From positions 1-64,000 of the forward strand of contig CAYQES010000003.1 in NCBI GenBank assembly GCA_964416595.1: DNA of 64,000 bases, given 5' to 3'. This DNA is from JAKFYM01 sp964416595 (lineage in GTDB: Bacteria > Bdellovibrionota > UBA1018 > CAIPTA01). Under the pieces are notes generated by a model. That model saw only the letters and a program-made list of their open reading frames with translations, had not been told where the DNA came from and did not search any database. The translations under genes and the position numbers were made by a program. Shown in pieces: positions 7,514-16,030 of the stretch (its first letter is position 1; each line of letters begins with the position of its first letter).

Positions 7514-8754
7514 AGTTCAATTTTGTCGAGCGTAATGCTCTTAGTATTCTGTTGGCGATTTGTGTTCTCAGTTTAAGTGCTTGTGGAAACAAGCAAGACA
7601 ATAATCAAGAAAATGGAACACAATCCCCCACACCACAACCTACGACGCAGCCAAAAATGGAAGACGGCAGCGGCCCGGGCAATGGCGGAGGAGCCATTGT
7701 TCGCAATGGCAACGTGCTTACGCTGGCGCAAGCTGGAATCGAAATCCCCATCACCGAAGCTCAACCATCGGAAAATCTTGAAGAAGTGAAAGTGGTGGCC
7801 GCTCTCATCGAAAAATTGGCCCTCAGCGATGGCATCCGCGGCAACCTACTTCGATCGCTAGAACCAAATGGCGCGAGGAAATACTTCAAAATCGAAGCTA
7901 AAGATTTGAATCCCGAAAAACGCGCTAAGCTGTTGGCGGCGTATTATTCGGCTATTGGCCAAGTAGTTCCGCCGGAGGACAAACTAACTCTTGTAGCTTT
8001 AACCATTGGATCGGAAACCTTTCTCTTGCCCGAATTTTACCAGCTGAGCGATGCGACCGCTCGAGCTGCGATTCTATTCCACGAAGCCCTTTGGGTGCGA
8101 AATCCTAAAATACGCCTTAGTTCCGTTTTGCGAGCGGAGATCGCAGTGGAAAAGCTACTTCGCTCGGGGTCAATCAGCAAGAATATCATTTATGACTTTG
8201 AACTATTCCAAGTGTTGAAAGAGGCGCTGGAAGACAAACACCTAGGTATGGTGGGAGCAATCCGCAAAGATTTTGAAAAAGGCTCGATAAAAATTCATCT
8301 GCCGAATAACTTAGGCGCTCCCATTATCAAAACGCTAGAAAAGCCTCATTTTCCTATCCGCTGGCTGCTGGGTGATATTGTAGTGGAAGAATTGAGAACA
8401 AGCATGGAACTCAATAGAGATGCTTTTTACGGTTATATCTATTACTTTTCCAAACTCAATCCCTCGCTCCTCTTTTTGAGAGAGCTGCAACTTTTGATAC
8501 CAGACATTAAAATAAATTTTATTTCCTACGATCTCGAGTGGGAAGGCCTAAATAACAACCAATGGTATCAACCAGAAAAGATAGGCGAAGAGTTTTTTGA
8601 TCTCTCTCAATCGTGGACCATGGCCGTGAGAGGACCCAATGAAAATAAATATTGTGACATTACGGGATTCATTGCTCGTGGTGGAACTTTGAACATCAAG
8701 GGAAATGTAGCCATGAACTTTTCTGTTGATACTACTTTCTGTAGCTATAGGTAA
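7510..8754 (+). CDS. Large lipoprotein with GNGG and HEALW motifs, partner of TIGR02147 protein
   Basis: Protein of 414 aa. The lipoprotein signal ends in the lipobox LSAC, followed by a low-complexity Gln/Asn/Pro/Thr linker and then GSGPGNGGG. Around residue 195 is RAAILFHEALWVRN. The secreted partner of the second TIGR02147 protein (20340-21200) carries the matching GTVGNGGD and LVLHEYLWIMG, so the two are distant relatives. A single HE without a second zinc-ligand motif does not make a convincing protease. The ATG overlaps the stop of the upstream gene, so synthesis is probably coupled. Likely outer-membrane anchored; function unknown. Confidence 0.75.
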   Translation: MKFNFVERNALSILLAICVLSLSACGNKQDNNQENGTQSPTPQPTTQPKMEDGSGPGNGGGAIVRNGNVLTLAQAGIEIPITEAQPSENLEEVKVVAALIEKLALSDGIRGNLLRSLEPNGARKYFKIEAKDLNPEKRAKLLAAYYSAIGQVVPPEDKLTLVALTIGSETFLLPEFYQLSDATARAAILFHEALWVRNPKIRLSSVLRAEIAVEKLLRSGSISKNIIYDFELFQVLKEALEDKHLGMVGAIRKDFEKGSIKIHLPNNLGAPIIKTLEKPHFPIRWLLGDIVVEELRTSMELNRDAFYGYIYYFSKLNPSLLFLRELQLLIPDIKINFISYDLEWEGLNNNQWYQPEKIGEEFFDLSQSWTMAVRGPNENKYCDITGFIARGGTLNIKGNVAMNFSVDTTFCSYR

Positions 8755-8783
8755 AATATCACTTTTTCACTGAAGGAGATTTT

Positions 8784-9389
8784 ATGAGCAGAGTAATATT
8801 TTCAATTTGGATTGTGCTAGTTCTAGTTGCTTGCGGACCAGCCCAAACAGGCCTAACGCAGCAGAACGCTTTAATCACAGACAATCTAAGCACCAATAGC
8901 AATTGGCTAGAGCATGTAGGAAAATACGTAGCAGAGGATGCCACTTACCCTGTGGGTAAATACACCAAAACTTTGTCTTTGGATCGAACGGATGTGTTTC
9001 ATGATAAGTGCGCAAAATATAGCCCTAATTACAAAAGATGCCTCGAGTGGGAAAAAGAGTTTTTCGAAATACAAATGTATGTGGGGTACGTTGTAAAAGA
9101 AAACAATTTCATTTCAAAAAATGCTTCCGCAACAATACTTTTCACTCCAGAGGGTACTTTGAAGCAAATATATGGTGATGAAATTAGCTTTTCTAAATCC
9201 GGCGAGCTCCTCATAAAAAATTTTTGGGGAAATCAATTCAGTAATGGTTCTGATGCGAACATGATCCACCAAGAAGATCGTTTCCGATTCACGGAAGGAA
9301 AGATTTTCGGCAAGGAGCGAATCTTTGATGAGCGGGGTGAAAAGGTGATTTACGAACTCGAAAGCCCTTTTCTGCCTGTGCAAGAATAA
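8784..9389 (+). CDS. Lipoprotein of unknown function
   Basis: Protein of 201 aa with a lipoprotein signal (lipobox LVAC at residues 14-17). The mature part is rich in aromatic and charged residues and has a cysteine pair in DKCAKYSPNYKRCLEW that may form a disulfide. No family recognised. It follows the large lipoprotein by 29 bp with a strong site (gaaggag), and an intrinsic terminator follows. It is therefore the third gene of the module bracketed by repeats A and B. The second TIGR02147 module has no counterpart. Confidence 0.65.
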   Translation: MSRVIFSIWIVLVLVACGPAQTGLTQQNALITDNLSTNSNWLEHVGKYVAEDATYPVGKYTKTLSLDRTDVFHDKCAKYSPNYKRCLEWEKEFFEIQMYVGYVVKENNFISKNASATILFTPEGTLKQIYGDEISFSKSGELLIKNFWGNQFSNGSDANMIHQEDRFRFTEGKIFGKERIFDERGEKVIYELESPFLPVQE

Positions 9390-9403
9390 GATTTCTATTT
9401 TTA

Positions 9404-9437
9404 GGGAGGAATAGCTTGTAAACTATTCCTCCTTTTT
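9404..9437 (+). terminator. Intrinsic terminator
   Basis: Stem ggaggaatag / ctattcctcc (10 bp, perfect) with an 8-nt loop, followed by five T. It ends the TIGR02147-lipoprotein unit. Confidence 0.92.
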
Positions 9438-9451
9438 GCCATCCCTTCAGG

Positions 9452-9509
9452 AAAATCTAAGCAGAAAAGTTAACGCGCCGCTTGTCCGGCGCCGGACTTT
9501 TCATCGCGA
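9452..9509 (+). repeat. Palindromic intergenic repeat, copy B
   Basis: Nearly identical to copy A over 58 bp (four differences) and in the same orientation, exactly 3020 bp downstream. It lies between the terminator of the lipoprotein unit and the propionyl-CoA carboxylase genes. Confidence 0.85.
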
Positions 9510-9665
9510 ATAAAAGAATATTTTTCTGATCTACAGAGTGAAAAAGCAGACCATTTCATCGTATTCAACATTCAAGTTTTTCCTGTATAAAAACCACTCT
9601 GCCGCCCCGCGCCACGCCGCCCTCTCCCCTTTCCTTCCGCCCCGCTTTCGCCTATCTTTGTACCC

Positions 9666-11213
9666 ATGTCAAAAACCCAAGAACAGGCCTTCGCCGCCCT
9701 TCAGGAAAAACTTGTCGCCAGTGAGTTTCCCGCAGGGAAAGATCGAGTAGAAAAACAACACCAAGCCGGAAAACTCTCCGCCCGGGAAAGGATTAACCTA
9801 CTCCTCGATGCCGGCTCCTTCCAAGAGCTCGATCGCTTTGTCACCCACCGCTGCACAAGCTTCAGCATGGAAAAAAACCAGCCCTTGGGCGATGGCGTGA
9901 TCACGGGCTTTGGCAAAATCGATGGCCGCCTTGTGTATGTTTTCTCCCAGGATTTTACGGTTTTTGGCGGATCCCTCTCGGGCGCCCACGCGGCCAAGAT
10001 CTGTAAACTCATGGATCTCGCCGTAAAGAACGGAGCCCCCGTGATTGGCCTGAATGATTCCGGCGGCGCACGCATCCAAGAAGGCGTGGAAGCCCTTGGC
10101 GGTTACGCCGAGATTTTTTGGCGGAACGTGCAGGCGAGCGGCGTGGTGCCCCAGATTTCCGTGGTGATGGGCCCTTGCGCTGGGGGTGCTGTGTATTCCC
10201 CCGCCATCACAGATTTTATTTATATGGTGGAAAAAACGAGCTTCATGTTCGTGACCGGGCCCGACGTGATCAAAACCGTTACCCACGAAGAGGTTTCTAA
10301 AGAAGAACTCGGTGGCGCCGGCACCCATAGCGAAACAAGTGGCGTGGCGAGCTTCGTGGCTTCCGATGATGCGGGAGCCCTCAGGCAGGTGCGAAAACTT
10401 ATTTCTTACTTGCCGCTCCATAATGGTGAAATGCCGCCGGCCAAAGAAAACGCGGAACCCGCCGATCGAGATACCCAAGCCATTCTCTCGATCTTGCCCG
10501 ATAGTTCACAAAAGCCTTACGACATGAAGCGCCTCGTGGAAGATGTGCTGGACGAAAACTCTCTCTACGAAGTGCACGAAAACTACGCCCGGAATATCTT
10601 GGTGGGCTTTGGCCGGATCGAAGGCCGCACCGTGGGCGTGGTGGCGAACCAACCCATGCACCTTGCGGGCTGCTTGAATATTGATGCTTCTAGAAAAGCA
10701 GGAAGGTTCGTGCGCTTCTGCGACTCTTTCAACATTCCGCTCCTCACCTTCGTGGATGTGCCTGGGTTCCTGCCCGGCACGGACCAAGAATTTAATGGCA
10801 TCATTGTCCACGGCGCAAAACTTCTCTATGCCTTTGCCGAAGCCACGGTACCTAAAATCACGGTGATCACCCGGAAAGCCTACGGCGGCGCCTATGATGT
10901 GATGGCCTCGAAACACATCCGCGCGGATTTTAATTTCTCTTACCCCAATGCGGAAATCGCCGTGATGGGCCCAGAAGGCGCAATCAATATTTTACACCGG
11001 GAAAAAGTGGCCAAGGATCCAAAGCTAGCGCCAAAATTAGTGGAAGAATACCGGGATACTTTTGCCAATCCTTTCCGGGCCGCAGCCTTAGGGTATATCG
11101 ACGAAGTGATCCATCCCAAGGATACGAGGAGAAAAGTAGCCGCCGCCCTCGAAGCTTGTCGCGGAAAACGGGAAGTGCGACCGTTCCGAAAACACGGGAA
11201 TATTCCGCTGTGA
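9666..11213 (+). CDS. pccB: Propionyl-CoA carboxylase beta (carboxyltransferase) subunit
   Basis: Protein of 515 aa, the normal length of PccB-type carboxyltransferases, which move CO2 from biotin to propionyl-CoA. Visible features are KLSARERINLLLD at the N-terminus, the crotonase-type oxyanion sites NDSGGARIQEG and GPCAGGAVYSP in the N-half, and PGFLPGTDQE and RKAYGGAYDVM in the C-half. The biotin carboxylase, biotin carrier and methylmalonyl-CoA mutase genes follow with overlaps, which makes propionyl-CoA the most likely substrate. The ATG lies 156 bp after repeat B, so a promoter is expected in that space, but none is obvious. Confidence 0.93.
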   Translation: MSKTQEQAFAALQEKLVASEFPAGKDRVEKQHQAGKLSARERINLLLDAGSFQELDRFVTHRCTSFSMEKNQPLGDGVITGFGKIDGRLVYVFSQDFTVFGGSLSGAHAAKICKLMDLAVKNGAPVIGLNDSGGARIQEGVEALGGYAEIFWRNVQASGVVPQISVVMGPCAGGAVYSPAITDFIYMVEKTSFMFVTGPDVIKTVTHEEVSKEELGGAGTHSETSGVASFVASDDAGALRQVRKLISYLPLHNGEMPPAKENAEPADRDTQAILSILPDSSQKPYDMKRLVEDVLDENSLYEVHENYARNILVGFGRIEGRTVGVVANQPMHLAGCLNIDASRKAGRFVRFCDSFNIPLLTFVDVPGFLPGTDQEFNGIIVHGAKLLYAFAEATVPKITVITRKAYGGAYDVMASKHIRADFNFSYPNAEIAVMGPEGAINILHREKVAKDPKLAPKLVEEYRDTFANPFRAAALGYIDEVIHPKDTRRKVAAALEACRGKREVRPFRKHGNIPL

Positions 11214-12706
11214 AAAAACTCCCCTTCTCCAAAATTCTCGTGGCCAACCGGGGCGAGATTGCCTTGAGAGTAATTCGTGCCGCCCGGGAACTGGGGCTGC
11301 AAACCGTGGCCGTTTATTCCGACGCAGATCGTGATTCTCCCCATGTGCTCTTGGCCGATGAGGCTGTGCACCTCGGCGAAAGCGAAGCCAAGAAAAGTTA
11401 CCTCGTGCCCGAAAAAATCCTCGCCGCCTGCAAAAAAACCGGCGCCACAGCCATTCACCCAGGCTTTGGTTTCCTTTCGGAGAACGCAGATTTCGTGCGC
11501 GCTTGCACTAAAGCTGGTTTAACTTTTATCGGCCCGAGCGCCGAGGCCATGGATCTCATGGGCGATAAACTGAGCGCGAGAGCCGCCATGAAAGCCGCCG
11601 GTGTGCCCACGGTTCCCGGGAGCGAAGGCGCCTTGAAATCTTTGGACGAAGCCAAAAAGCTCGCCAAAGAAATTGGCTTTCCCGTGATCTTGAAAGCCGC
11701 CGCCGGTGGCGGTGGCAAAGGCATGCGGTTGGCCCAGAACGCGGCGGAATTAGAAAATTTCTACGAGAGCGTAAAGCGGGAAGCGCAAAATTATTTTAAC
11801 GATGATGCGGTTTTTCTCGAACGCTTTGCCAAAAATCCCCACCATATCGAAGTGCAAATCCTCGCCGATTCCCACGGCAATGTTTGCCATCTTTTTGAAC
11901 GGGAATGCTCCGTGCAGCGCCGGCACCAAAAAGTGATTGAGGAAGCGCCTTCACCTTTTCTTCATGGGTATGATGACGTTCGCCAAAAGCTTTTTGCCGT
12001 GGCCGTAGAAGGCGCCAAGCGCATTAAATACGTGAACGCGGGCACCATGGAATTCGTGATGGATGGCGACCGCAATTTCTATTTCCTAGAAATGAACACT
12101 CGTATCCAAGTGGAACATCCCGTAACGGAGATGATCACGGGCATCGATATCGTAAAAGAGCAAATCCTGATCGCGGCTGGTCTCCCGCTTTCTTTTCGCC
12201 AAGAAGATCTTACCGCCCGGGGAGCTGCCATCGAATGCCGCCTCTACGCGGAAAACCCCTTCACCTTTTTGCCCTCCCCCGGCCCCGTAAAAGAACTGGT
12301 ACTTCCTGGTGGCCCTTTCGTGCGCGTGGATAGCGCCATGCAAAGTGGGCAAGTAATTCCCTTAGAGTACGACCCCATGATCGCGAAACTTTCCGCCTGG
12401 GGGAGAACGAGAGAGGAAAGTCTCCACCGCATGCACCGGGCCTTAGCGGAAACGGGAGTGGCGGGCTGCCTTACGAACCTAGGATTTCTACGGCGCTGTA
12501 TGGAAAATCCTATTTTCCAAAAAGGCGATTACACCACGGGCTTTATTAAAGAGCAGGAAAAGGTGCTCGCCAATCCCGCAAGCCTGCCTCCCGGCATTCA
12601 GACGGAAGAAGAGTTTCAGGCATTGTTAGCGCTGCTCGCCCGTACCGAAACCCCCAACGCAGTAAAAAGCGAAAGCGCCGCTTGGTGGAGAACACATGTC
12701 CGATAA
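11210..12706 (+). CDS. Biotin carboxylase subunit of acyl-CoA (propionyl-CoA) carboxylase
   Basis: Protein of 498 aa containing the ATP-grasp biotin carboxylase: KILVANRGEIALRVIRA at the N-terminus, the Gly-rich ATP loop AAAGGGGKGMR, ERECSVQRRHQKVIEEAPS and EMNTRIQVEHPVTE. It carboxylates biotin with ATP and bicarbonate. It lacks a biotin-carrier domain, which the next gene supplies. The GTG at 11210 overlaps the pccB stop (GTGA) and places the first residues right at the conserved start; the longer frame from 11156 would extend back into pccB. Confidence 0.92.
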   Translation: MKKLPFSKILVANRGEIALRVIRAARELGLQTVAVYSDADRDSPHVLLADEAVHLGESEAKKSYLVPEKILAACKKTGATAIHPGFGFLSENADFVRACTKAGLTFIGPSAEAMDLMGDKLSARAAMKAAGVPTVPGSEGALKSLDEAKKLAKEIGFPVILKAAAGGGGKGMRLAQNAAELENFYESVKREAQNYFNDDAVFLERFAKNPHHIEVQILADSHGNVCHLFERECSVQRRHQKVIEEAPSPFLHGYDDVRQKLFAVAVEGAKRIKYVNAGTMEFVMDGDRNFYFLEMNTRIQVEHPVTEMITGIDIVKEQILIAAGLPLSFRQEDLTARGAAIECRLYAENPFTFLPSPGPVKELVLPGGPFVRVDSAMQSGQVIPLEYDPMIAKLSAWGRTREESLHRMHRALAETGVAGCLTNLGFLRRCMENPIFQKGDYTTGFIKEQEKVLANPASLPPGIQTEEEFQALLALLARTETPNAVKSESAAWWRTHVR

Positions 12707-13214
12707 AAACTACACTCCCGCCAGCGGCTTCCTCTACGAAGTGAAAAAAAATGCCCAAGGTGGCTTAGACGTAAAAAAATCCGGCGATAAAAAAGGTTCT
12801 TCCGTGAGTGTGGAGCTCACCCCTACCCCCATCGATAGCCAAACCAAACGGGTGCTCCGTAGTCATGGAGAAAACCGGGATCTTTTCTGGGTCTACGCCA
12901 AAGGCAATAAAAGAATTCTCTCCTGGCCCGGGGGCTCCATTGAACTAGAAGCCTCCGAAGGCAGCGAAAACAATGGCGCCGGTGGCGGAGCCTTGAAGCC
13001 CTTGAAACTCACCATGCCGGGAAAAGTCTTAAGCGTAAAAGTAAAAGAAGGCGACCTCGTGGAAGCCAACCAGGGACTCGTGATCGTGGAAGCCATGAAA
13101 ATGGAAAACTTGCTGCTAGCTCCGGCCAAGGCCAAAGTCACCAAAGTAATGGTGAAAGAAGGGGATCGTTTAGAATCTGGCGCCACCCTGCTCACCTTTG
13201 GGCCTGCAGAATGA
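12696..13214 (+). CDS. Biotin carboxyl carrier protein of acyl-CoA carboxylase
   Basis: Protein of 172 aa. The C-terminal about 75 residues form a biotinyl/lipoyl domain with the biotinylation motif EAMKM (K135) and the matching hairpin MPGKVLSVKVKEGD. The N-terminal half probably matches the linker that joins BC and BCCP in fused PccA proteins. A separate carrier gene means the alpha chain is split here. It overlaps the biotin carboxylase gene by 11 bp and the mutase gene by ATGA. Confidence 0.9.
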   Translation: MSDKNYTPASGFLYEVKKNAQGGLDVKKSGDKKGSSVSVELTPTPIDSQTKRVLRSHGENRDLFWVYAKGNKRILSWPGGSIELEASEGSENNGAGGGALKPLKLTMPGKVLSVKVKEGDLVEANQGLVIVEAMKMENLLLAPAKAKVTKVMVKEGDRLESGATLLTFGPAE

Positions 13215-14779
13215 AAGATTTGTCTAAATCCAAAAATGTAACTCCCTCGGGCTTAGCTCTTAAAAACTACTACGGCCCCGAGCAAGGCAAACCCGGCGAA
13301 TTCCCTTATCAGAGAGGCGTGCACCCCGATATGTACCGGGGCCGCCTCTGGACAATGCGCCAATACGCGGGCTTCGGCACCGCCGAAGAGAGCAACAAAC
13401 GCTATCGCTATTTATTATCCCAGGGCACCACGGGCCTCTCCGTAGCTTTCGATCTGCCAACCCAGATGGGCTACGATTCCGATCATCCCATGGCCTTGGG
13501 GGAAGTGGGCCGCGTGGGCGTGGCGATCGATACGCTGGCGGATATGCGAACCTTGTTCCAAGGAATTGATTTAAGCCGCGTGACCACTTCCATGACCATC
13601 AATTCTACGGCCTCAATCCTCCTCGCCCTTTACATCGCCGTAGCCGAAGAGCAGGGCGCGGATTTAAGTAAAATTTCGGGAACGATCCAGAATGATCTTT
13701 TGAAAGAATACATCGCCCGCGGCACCTACATTTATCCCCCACGAGCGAGCTTACGAATCATCACGGATATTTTTGCCTACTGCCGGGAATCGGTGCCCAA
13801 ATGGAATCCGATTTCCATTTCCGGCTACCACATCCGAGAAGCGGGCTCCACGGCGGCCCAAGAGATCGCTTTTACGCTGGCGAACGGTTTCACCTATGTG
13901 GATGCGGCCCTAAAAGCCGGACTCACCATCGATCAATTTGCGCCCCGCCTCTCCTTTTTCTTCAACGCCCATAACCATCTCTTAGAAGAAGTAGCCAAAT
14001 TCCGGGTGGCCCGAAAAATATGGGCGGAAACTTTGAAAGAAAAATACGGCGCCAAAGATCCTAATTCTTTAAAACTCCGTTTCCACGCCCAAACCGCAGG
14101 CTCCATGCTTACGGCCCAGCAACCCATCAATAATGTGGTGCGGGTGGCGATGCAGGCCCTGGCCGCAGTGCTGGGGGGGGCCCAAAGCCTCCATACAAAC
14201 GGTTTCGACGAAGCGCTATCGCTGCCCACAGAAGAAAGCGCCCGTCTAGCGTTACGCACCCAGCAGCTTATTGCCTATGAAAGTGGTGCTGCCGACGTGG
14301 CGGATCCCTTAGGCGGCTCCTATGCGGTGGAAGAACTAGGAAAAGAGCTAGAACGCATCGCCCGCTCGTATCTACTAGAAATCGAAAAACGGGGCGGCAT
14401 GATTCCTTGCGTGGAATCGGGCTATGTACAAAAAGAAATCCAGGAGGCCGCTTACCGCACCCAAATCTTGATGGATAAGGGCGAACAGCTGCAAGTGGGC
14501 GTAAATTGTTTTGAGGCCGAAGAAGGCACCCCTCCAGAGCTCCACACCCTGGATCCCAAACTGCAAAGTCGCCAAATCCAAAAATTGCAGCAGTTTAAAA
14601 AAAGCCGAAATCAGAAAAAAGCAGCAGATGCTATCAAGCATCTTAGAGTGGTGGCCATGGGCTCTGAGAACCTCATGCCCGCAATTTTGCACGCCGTGAA
14701 GAATCACTGCACCCTAGGCGAAATTAGCGATGCGCTTAGAGGCGTGTTTGGAAAACACAAAGAAATCCTTACGGTTTAG
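13211..14779 (+). CDS. Methylmalonyl-CoA mutase, large subunit without B12-binding domain
   Basis: Protein of 522 aa matching the substrate-binding TIM-barrel part of methylmalonyl-CoA mutase: GTTGLSVAFDLPTQMGYDSDH, MTINSTASILL, GTIQNDLLKEY, RFHAQTAGSMLTAQQP and GFDEAL. It converts methylmalonyl-CoA to succinyl-CoA. The protein stops where the cobalamin-binding domain (DxHxxG) would begin, so that domain must be a separate small subunit, as in other split mutases. No small subunit, epimerase or MeaB chaperone is in the window. Start ATG overlaps the previous stop. Confidence 0.92.
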   Translation: MKDLSKSKNVTPSGLALKNYYGPEQGKPGEFPYQRGVHPDMYRGRLWTMRQYAGFGTAEESNKRYRYLLSQGTTGLSVAFDLPTQMGYDSDHPMALGEVGRVGVAIDTLADMRTLFQGIDLSRVTTSMTINSTASILLALYIAVAEEQGADLSKISGTIQNDLLKEYIARGTYIYPPRASLRIITDIFAYCRESVPKWNPISISGYHIREAGSTAAQEIAFTLANGFTYVDAALKAGLTIDQFAPRLSFFFNAHNHLLEEVAKFRVARKIWAETLKEKYGAKDPNSLKLRFHAQTAGSMLTAQQPINNVVRVAMQALAAVLGGAQSLHTNGFDEALSLPTEESARLALRTQQLIAYESGAADVADPLGGSYAVEELGKELERIARSYLLEIEKRGGMIPCVESGYVQKEIQEAAYRTQILMDKGEQLQVGVNCFEAEEGTPPELHTLDPKLQSRQIQKLQQFKKSRNQKKAADAIKHLRVVAMGSENLMPAILHAVKNHCTLGEISDALRGVFGKHKEILTV

Positions 14780-14944
14780 CCCTGTCTCCGTTCGGAGACG
14801 TTCGTGAAAATCGCAGCAGTCAAATAGTTGGGCAAGGTATCCATTCTGATACAGGGAACTTTCCTGTGTAAAATCCAGCTTCTTTTTTCGGCATTCCGGT
14901 TGCACTTACCCAAGCAAGCGTAAAACAAATTTTTGGGGGTATTT

Positions 14945-15667
14945 ATGAAAACTTTATTCTTCACCTACTTCTTATTAGTTAGCTTAGAGGCGCAAGCTGA
15001 TCTTAAAATGGAAGTCGAAATATTAAACACGCATCATAATGCCGCTATCGCAGCATTAAATGAGATTAAAAAAGAAGCCCCTAACTGCACAGATTTAGCC
15101 GCCGGTGCCATCACTGATGCAGTAAATGAAGCTCAAACCAAACTAATAGCCATCAATGAAAGCCTCAACGGAGCAGCTGCGGCTATGTTGATTAATACTA
15201 TAAATGAAAATTCTTGCACTATGCCATCTATGAATGAAATCCAATCTATGCATTCAGCCACAGAGCTTGTGCAAAGCGGACTGGCTGAAATCCAAGAAGA
15301 AATTCAGAAAAACGATAAAGAAATCCTCTATCGCCTTTCTGGTTCTGATAGTAAAAATAGTTCCTGTAAGAACCAAACTCCTGGAAATAAAAACACCTCC
15401 AAGGCCTCCCTTGCCTACCAAGCTTTCAAAAATGAAATAAAAAACTACAAATTAACGAGCGATAGAATCCAACTCGAATTAGCAGGCCTTCCTAATATGA
15501 CTAAAGGTGGAAGCACAGTATTGGCGGATACATCTAATGCTTGCAGTAACAAAAACACTGCAGCCTTATGGAGCCAGGAGTTTGTGCAGAAAGCTGCTTT
15601 CAGTGGCGATCGCGCTCCCGCTTTTATCCAGAACAACGGAAACAATTGGTCCGAGCAAGCTCTGTAA
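14945..15667 (+). CDS. Exported helical protein of unknown function
   Basis: Protein of 240 aa with a signal peptide (cleavage probably after EAQA, residue about 18). The mature part is helical, Asn/Ala-rich and contains five cysteines, possibly disulfide paired. No family recognised. The start is the ATG 6 nt after a gggggt site. It stands alone after the mutase gene, from which it is separated by about 165 bp, and is closed by a good terminator. Confidence 0.6.
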   Translation: MKTLFFTYFLLVSLEAQADLKMEVEILNTHHNAAIAALNEIKKEAPNCTDLAAGAITDAVNEAQTKLIAINESLNGAAAAMLINTINENSCTMPSMNEIQSMHSATELVQSGLAEIQEEIQKNDKEILYRLSGSDSKNSSCKNQTPGNKNTSKASLAYQAFKNEIKNYKLTSDRIQLELAGLPNMTKGGSTVLADTSNACSNKNTAALWSQEFVQKAAFSGDRAPAFIQNNGNNWSEQAL

Positions 15668-15693
15668 TTCCTTAAAGCCCCCCAAACCCCCTG

Positions 15694-15729
15694 CCCGTTC
15701 TAGTTTCCCCCGACTAGGACGGGTTTTTT
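15694..15729 (+). terminator. Intrinsic terminator
   Basis: Stem cccgttctagt / actaggacggg with one G-T pair and an 8-nt loop, followed by six T. It closes the gene ending at 15667. Confidence 0.88.
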
Positions 15730-15753
15730 ATTTTATGCACAATAAGCAAAGGC

Positions 15754-15782
15754 AAAAAAGTCCGGCGCCGGACAAGCGGTGC
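15754..15782 (-). repeat. Palindromic intergenic repeat, copy C
   Basis: Reverse-oriented copy of the repeat core: six A, gtccggcgccggac, then aagcggtgc. It lies 16 bp beyond the stop of the decayed GNAT gene, just as copy F lies beyond the intact GNAT gene at 50436. Confidence 0.8.
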
Positions 15783-15798
15783 AGCATTCGTAGACGTC

Positions 15799-16025
15799 TC
15801 ACGCTCGTAAATGTAAGCACATATGAATATCTTCGATTTTTTGTCCATAGACCCGGAAGAGATCCGGCACGCGCCCGAGCTCCCGAAAACCTGTGGTCTG
15901 ATTTCCGTAAATTCCACGGGCGTAAAAATAAAATCCCCATCCCTGCCGGATTCTTTAAACAAGCGCAATTCGTGTTGCTGGTAGAGAGGAAGATCGGCCG
16001 CTTCGGCTAAACGAATCTTCAGCAC
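15799..16025 (-). pseudogene. GNAT acetyltransferase pseudogene with internal deletion and frameshift
   Basis: The minus strand begins with a GNAT-like N-terminus (MLKIRLAEAADLPLYQQHEL, then GRDGDFIF) that matches the start of the intact gene at 50436-50969 (GRDGDFIF is identical). About 40 residues in, the frame must change. The other frame then reads GFRELGRVPDLFRVYGQKIE and ends near 15799, matching the intact C-terminus SRDLFRVFGQSIDDSEM. About 100 central residues, including the acetyl-CoA loop, are missing. It is therefore a paralog that lost its core, not a functional short gene. Confidence 0.75.
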
Positions 16026-16030
16026 GAAAC

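Noticed and set aside
7510..8754. HEALW as the zinc motif of a metalloprotease
   Set aside because: Only HE is present, without the second His of HExxH or a plausible third ligand.
9538..9750. Basic 70-codon plus-strand frame before pccB
   Set aside because: It overlaps the pccB start in another frame, has a Pro/Arg-rich composition typical of chance frames, and no ribosome-binding site.
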